A program made the translations under genes and the position numbers. A stretch of DNA of 22,038 nt, from assembly GCA_009801015.1 (NCBI GenBank), contig VHZZ01009618.1, forward strand, positions 46,494 through 68,531, read 5' to 3'. How positions within the stretch are numbered: position 1 is the first letter of the stretch; the number at the start of each line of letters is the position of its first letter. A model generated the notes under the pieces. It searched no databases. It was not told the DNA's origin and saw only the letters and a list, made by a program, of their open reading frames with translations. Below are positions 18,587-22,038 of the stretch, piece by piece. The DNA is from Silene noctiflora. Its lineage: Eukaryota > Streptophyta > Magnoliopsida > Caryophyllales > Caryophyllaceae.

Positions 18587-19030
18587 CAATGTTGTCAAGA
18601 TCGGGATTCTACTTTGGATCGAAGAAGGGTGGTAGGATCGGATCGTAGGATCGAAAGATCCTACAAATAGCTTGGATAAACAAGTCTATCTAAACAATTT
18701 GGTATAATTTATGATGTATAATATTAAAAGTTTATTTAATGACATGAAAGTCTTAATAATCATATCAAAATATTATATATACCTTTAATTTAGAGTTTTA
18801 AGTATAGAAGAACAACCAACTCACAAATTTCTAACACAAATAAGCAATTTTACGATCCTGAACGATCCTACTACCGATCCTACACGATCCTATGCGATCC
18901 TACCCGATCCTGACCGATCCTGTACCGATCCTACCACCAAAACGATCCTGCGATGATTTGGATCTTTTTCTACTTTTTGGATCGTAGGATCGTACGATCC
19001 TACGATCCGGATCGCGATTTTAACAACAAT
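18587..19030. mobile_element. Mutator-like MITE with 9-bp TSD
   Basis: The 444-bp insertion is flanked by perfect GCTTTTTAA duplications (18578-18586, 19031-19039). The ends are inverted: the left reads AATGTTGTCAAGATCGGGAT and the minus-strand right reads ATTGTTGTTAAAATCGCGAT, about 17 of 22 matching. The uninterrupted sequence of the sister LTR at 19740-19775 proves the insertion site. The element carries many CGATCCTA motifs, in direct tandem at 18854-18950 and in inverted orientation at the left end. Nothing is encoded. Confidence 0.85.
18854..18950. repeat. CGATCCT subterminal repeats of the MITE
   Basis: CGATCCT recurs roughly every 10-14 bp (about nine copies between 18854 and 18950), with inverted copies AGGATCG near 18632-18655 and 18984-18992. 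Subterminal repeats of this kind are usual binding sites for transposases, by family knowledge. Confidence 0.75.
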
Positions 19031-19534
19031 GCTTTTTAAACAAAACCTAGACATCGTTTACTGCTCCTCCTTCTTGTTCTTCATTCCGCGGCGCGTCTCT
19101 ATCGTTTGTTGGGATTTCTACGCATCGTAAGACCCTTATTGTAAGGGTAAGTCTGTAATTGAGTCTTTTAGCATGTTGTTGAAACCTTAATTTCTTATTT
19201 GGGGGTTTTTGGAGGGAATTGTGTCTTATTGTATGATTTGATTCGTTATAGGAGGAGATTTCATAGAAGAGGCATTTTGACCACTTGCTTGTTCCTGAAT
19301 TTGCTGATTAAGGTAGGATTTCCTACTCAATTGACTGTATAATTGTATGCGTATTAATGTGACGGTATTGTACTGTGTTTTATGATATGATTATATGATT
19401 GTGATGATGTTGTGATGGCGGAGTTGGTGTGGTGGATGTTGGAGTTGGGTGTGATCGGTATTGTGATTGTGATATTGTTTGTGAGCCATTGTGAGAGGTG
19501 GTCTCTGTAATACTCGTGATTTGTGGCACTGGAC

Positions 19535-19695
19535 ACTCGGCCGAATACAAGGTACTCGACCGAGTTCCTGTGTGGGTTAGTCTGTTAGTGTGTTGGAGTT
19601 TGGGAACTCGCTCGGTCGAGTGAGGCGTACTCGGTCGAGTGTCGCTTACTCGATCGAGTACCTTACTCGGTCGAGTGTCGTGTACTCGACCGAGT
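19535..19695 (+). repeat. Palindromic ACTCGNNCGAGT array, 19-bp pitch (inner LTR)
   Basis: Boxes start at 19535 and 19554, then 19610, 19629, 19648, 19665 and 19684. Spacings are 19 bp except one of 17. The 2+5 arrangement repeats that of the outer LTR, and in both copies the second and last boxes have the AC centre. Spacers differ between the two copies more than boxes do. The TATA box follows at 19717. Confidence 0.9.
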
Positions 19696-19716
19696 GTCGG
19701 CTTTTTCCGCGGAAAG

Positions 19717-19724
19717 TATATATA
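19717..19724 (+). promoter_or_regulatory. TATA box of the inner LTR
   Basis: TATATATA sits in GCGGAAAGTATATATATTAG, in the same position and context as the outer LTR's TATAAATA. Confidence 0.65.
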
Positions 19725-20718
19725 TTAGAACGAGGAGCAGAAATCATTTTATTCACTTTTAAAACAAAACCTAAACATCGATAACTGCTTCTCCTCCTAA
19801 TCCTTCATCCCGCGGAGCATCTTTGTCATTTGTTGGGAGTTTTCATGAATTGTAACACCGTAATCGTCGGAGTAAGTCTTTAATTGAGTCTTTTGGTCTA
19901 CCGTATGTAACCCTAATTTCTGATTTGGGGGTTTTGGGGGATTTGTACCTTATTTGTCTTAATTGATTCGTTATAGGAGGAGACTTCATAGAAGAAGCGT
20001 TTTGATCTATTGCTTGTGTCTGGTTTGCTTGTTGAGGTAGGATTTCCTACTCAGTTGCCATTATAATTGTATGCGTATTAATGTGACTGTACTGTACTGT
20101 GCTTTGTGATATGTTTCTATGATTGTGATGGTATTGTGATGGCGGAGTTGGTGTGGTGCATGTTGGAGTTGGGTGTGATCGGTATTGTGATTGTGATATT
20201 GTTTGTAAGTCATTGTGAGAGGTGGTCTCACCCCCATTGTTCGTCTTCTGCATTCTCTCAGCGCAGGAGGGATGTGCACATTAAGGGACTTGGGTTATCG
20301 GGTGGTGGGTGGTGTGGCCGCGGTCCCCACTGGCAGGGCTACACACGTCGGTGTGTAGTCGGTTACTTGTGATGTGATGTGGTGTGGTGATGGTGGTGGT
20401 GTGGTACTGTTACGTTANTGTTTACATTGTTATTGTATATAGTTATTCAGTTGGCTGACCCCGTTTAATATTTTAAAAACTGTGGTGATCCATTCGGGGA
20501 TGGTGAGCAGTTAGTGTAGCAGGTAATGACGATGATAGTTGTTGACCACGCGACAGGGTTAGCAAGGTGGAGTCTCACGAGTTATATCAGCTTCCGCAGA
20601 CTTTATTAGTTATACTTTTGTTAGTTTGGTTTGTACTCCGTGTTTTGGAGAAGGACTTTTGTAATAAGCTAAACTATATTTATATTAATAATGTTTCTTT
20701 ATTGTTACTATGATGATC

Positions 20719-20742
20719 ACTGACTCGGGAAACCGAGATAGT
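20719..20742 (+). other. GAAA-tetraloop hairpin near the inner LTR 3' end
   Basis: The stem is ACTG + A + CTCGG, the loop GAAA, and the return arm CCGAG + A + TAGT. The lower stem pairs A-T, C-G, T-A and G·T. Compared with the solo LTR at 13524 the third pair has changed from C-G to T-A, a compensatory change. Confidence 0.7.
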
Positions 20743-21305
20743 AGCAACCTTGTATTCAGAGGTAGACCTTGGTAACGTGTCTCGGAGTATGGGGGTGTTA
20801 CAGTCTCACCCCCATTGTTCGCCTCCCGCGTTCTCTCATCGTAGGAGGGGTGTGCACATTAAGGGACTTGGGTTATTGTGGGTGGTTTAGGTGGTTGGCT
20901 GCGGTCTTCCACTGGCAGGGCACATACTTTTGGTGTGTAGTCGGTTACTTGTGATGTGGTGTGGTGATGGTGATGATGGTTGTGGTGTGGTTCCGTTACA
21001 TTATGTTTACATTGTTATTGTATATAATTGTTCAGTTGACTGGCCCAGTTTAATGTTTTAAAAACTGTGGTGATCCATTCGGGGATGGTGAGCAGTTAAT
21101 TTAGCAGATAATGACGATGATGGTTGTTGACTGCGCGGCGGGGTTAGCAGGGTGGAGTCTCACGAGTTCATATTAGCTTCCGCAGACTATAGTGAGTTAT
21201 ACATTTGCTTTAGTTGGTTTGTACTCCGTTTTATGGAGGAGGATTTTGTAATAAGTTAAATTATATTTATATTAATAATGTTTCTTTATTGTTACTATGA
21301 TGTTC

Positions 21306-21329
21306 ACTGCCTCGGGAAATCGAGATGGT
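21306..21329 (+). other. GAAA-tetraloop hairpin near the outer LTR 3' end
   Basis: The stem is ACTG + C + CTCGG, the loop GAAA, and the return arm TCGAG + A + TGGT. All nine pairs are kept, using G·U wobbles where the bases differ from the other two copies. Confidence 0.7.
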
Positions 21330-21391
21330 AGAGTCCTTGTATTCGGAGGTAGTCCTTGGTAAGGTGCTCGGAGTATGGGGGTGTTACAAAG

Positions 21392-21403
21392 TGGTATCAG
21401 AGC
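21392..21403 (+). other. Primer-binding site (initiator tRNA-Met) of the right-hand element
   Basis: TGGTATCAGAGC is complementary to the 3' end of plant initiator tRNA-Met. It lies three bases (AAG) after the LTR end TTACA, the normal layout for reverse-transcription priming. It fixes the 3' border of the LTR and shows that the element continues to the right. Confidence 0.92.
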
Positions 21404-22038
21404 CACGAGTTTGGAACCTAAAACCAATGAACAAAATGAACATAGGAGTGTCTAATTAAAATGAACCCGGGTAGAAGTTTTTTAGGGCTACCGCAAAGGT
21501 TAGGGAGACGTCCCGAACCGCACCCTTGCCTTTACAACTTTGAGCCGGTCACGGGAGTGTTAAGGGACGATGTATGCTAAGTGTTTCTATATGTGTGATC
21601 TCATGAATGATATATGTGGGATATGCACGATGATGTGGATATGAGAACATGTTGGCATGAATGACTATATCGTTGTGTTTTGACTGGAATAGTAACATGA
21701 TAGGTATATGTTTTATATGGTTTTATATATGTGAAAAGCATGCGGGATAGCTGTAGTACTGTATGACTCGAACGAGTGGAAGGGACTCGACCGAGTGTGG
21801 GGCACTCGATTGAGTTCTAGGCACTCGACCGAGTGGGTTTTGGGGTGTTTGAGGCAGAATCTCTGCCACTTTTGCACTCGACCGAGTACGTTCGTACTCG
21901 ACCGAGTGCGTTTTTGGGGTATTTTTGAAGGAAATCACATACAGTATGTGAACTTACTGATTTTATTAATTAACATCTTAATTAAACGGATCTTGTTTCA
22001 TGCATAACAAAAACATACAAAGAAGAAACTTTCACTTA
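21404..22038 (+). mobile_element. Untranslated leader of the right-hand retrotransposon (truncated by window)
   Basis: This follows the primer-binding site and contains no gag-like reading frame before the window ends. It carries a further palindrome array (21766-21907). The open frames across it are repeat by-products. Confidence 0.75.
21766..21907 (+). repeat. Palindromic ACTCGNNCGAGT array in the retrotransposon leader
   Basis: Boxes start at 21766, 21785, 21804 and 21823 (exactly 19 bp apart), then at 21876 and 21896 (20 bp apart). Most have the AC centre (ACTCGACCGAGT), whereas most LTR boxes have GT. The array lies after the primer-binding site, so it is in the genomic RNA of the element but outside the LTR. 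Confidence 0.88.

Larger units (their letters stand above)
19506..20802 (+). mobile_element. Solo LTR inserted into a sister LTR
   Basis: It begins TGTAATACTCGTG and ends GGGGGTGTTACA, 1297 bp, flanked by a perfect 5-bp duplication GTCTC (19501-19505, 20803-20807). The surrounding LTR resumes on the right at ACCCCCATTGTTCGCC, the same phrase this LTR carries inside itself. No primer-binding site, coding region or second LTR is present. It is a solo LTR of the same family as its host LTR. One undetermined base (n) lies at 20418. Small open frames in it are by-products of the repeats. Confidence 0.92.
18320..21388 (+). mobile_element. 5' LTR of a plus-strand retrotransposon, interrupted by two insertions
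   Basis: The LTR starts TGTAATACTCGGG at 18320 and ends GGGGGTGTTACA at 21388, three bases before a tRNA-Met primer-binding site. It is preceded by TCTTG (18315-18319), the expected left target duplication. Two insertions split it: a 444-bp MITE (18587-19030) and a solo LTR (19506-20802). Removing both, plus their target duplications, leaves about 1314 bp, close to the 1297 bp of the inserted solo LTR, which confirms the model. Ends, primer and LTR length fit a Ty3/gypsy chromovirus of Tekay type, but no coding domain is in the window to prove it. Confidence 0.85.

Noticed and set aside
20047..20372. Several 68-88 residue open frames on both strands
   Set aside because: They lie within the solo LTR in GT-rich low-complexity sequence, recur in the sister LTR with breaks, and have no recognisable domain.

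Overview
The window looks like nuclear DNA from a dicot plant. It holds one intron-rich plastid-targeted starch gene, surrounded by AT-rich spacer full of LTR retrotransposons and small inverted-repeat elements. A Caryophyllales-type host is only a weak guess.

Layout. (1) Positions 1-3050 are transposon-derived. A fold-back element lies at 536-942 with a perfect 9-bp target-site duplication. A minus-strand LTR element is marked by an initiator-Met-tRNA primer-binding site at 1573-1584, and its LTR probably spans 1586-3046. (2) Positions 3364-12666 on the minus strand hold one gene of 18 exons. It encodes an isoamylase-type starch debranching enzyme, best matched to ISA3. All exons join in frame to about 800 residues, and the four GH13 catalytic motifs are intact. 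Its introns carry a SINE-like relic, a MITE relic, and a 42-bp duplication of the start of exon 4 that includes its splice acceptor. (3) Positions 13480-15279 are a minus-strand solo LTR. (4) Positions 15601-16035 and 16613-16831 are MITEs, one of them a MITE inside a related MITE. (5) From about 17500 to the right edge is a nested stack. A broken Ty1/copia pol remnant, with a five-unit heat-shock element in its presumed 3' LTR, is interrupted at 18320 by a second LTR retrotransposon. The 5' LTR of that element has itself taken a 444-bp Mutator-like MITE (9-bp TSD) and a solo LTR of its own family (5-bp TSD GTCTC). After the LTR come its primer-binding site and untranslated leader. Its gag is beyond the window.

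Most unusual structure. Two LTR families carry arrays of a short box repeated at 19-20 bp pitch just upstream of a recognisable TATA box. A third family carries the same layout with a weaker TATA. In the right-hand elements the box is the palindrome ACTCGNNCGAGT. In the left element it is GGGTGTA on the minus strand. The palindrome array also recurs in the leader after the primer-binding site. Near the 3' end of three related LTRs sits a GAAA-tetraloop hairpin whose stem shows covarying base pairs.

Apart from the starch gene, no other intact protein gene was found.
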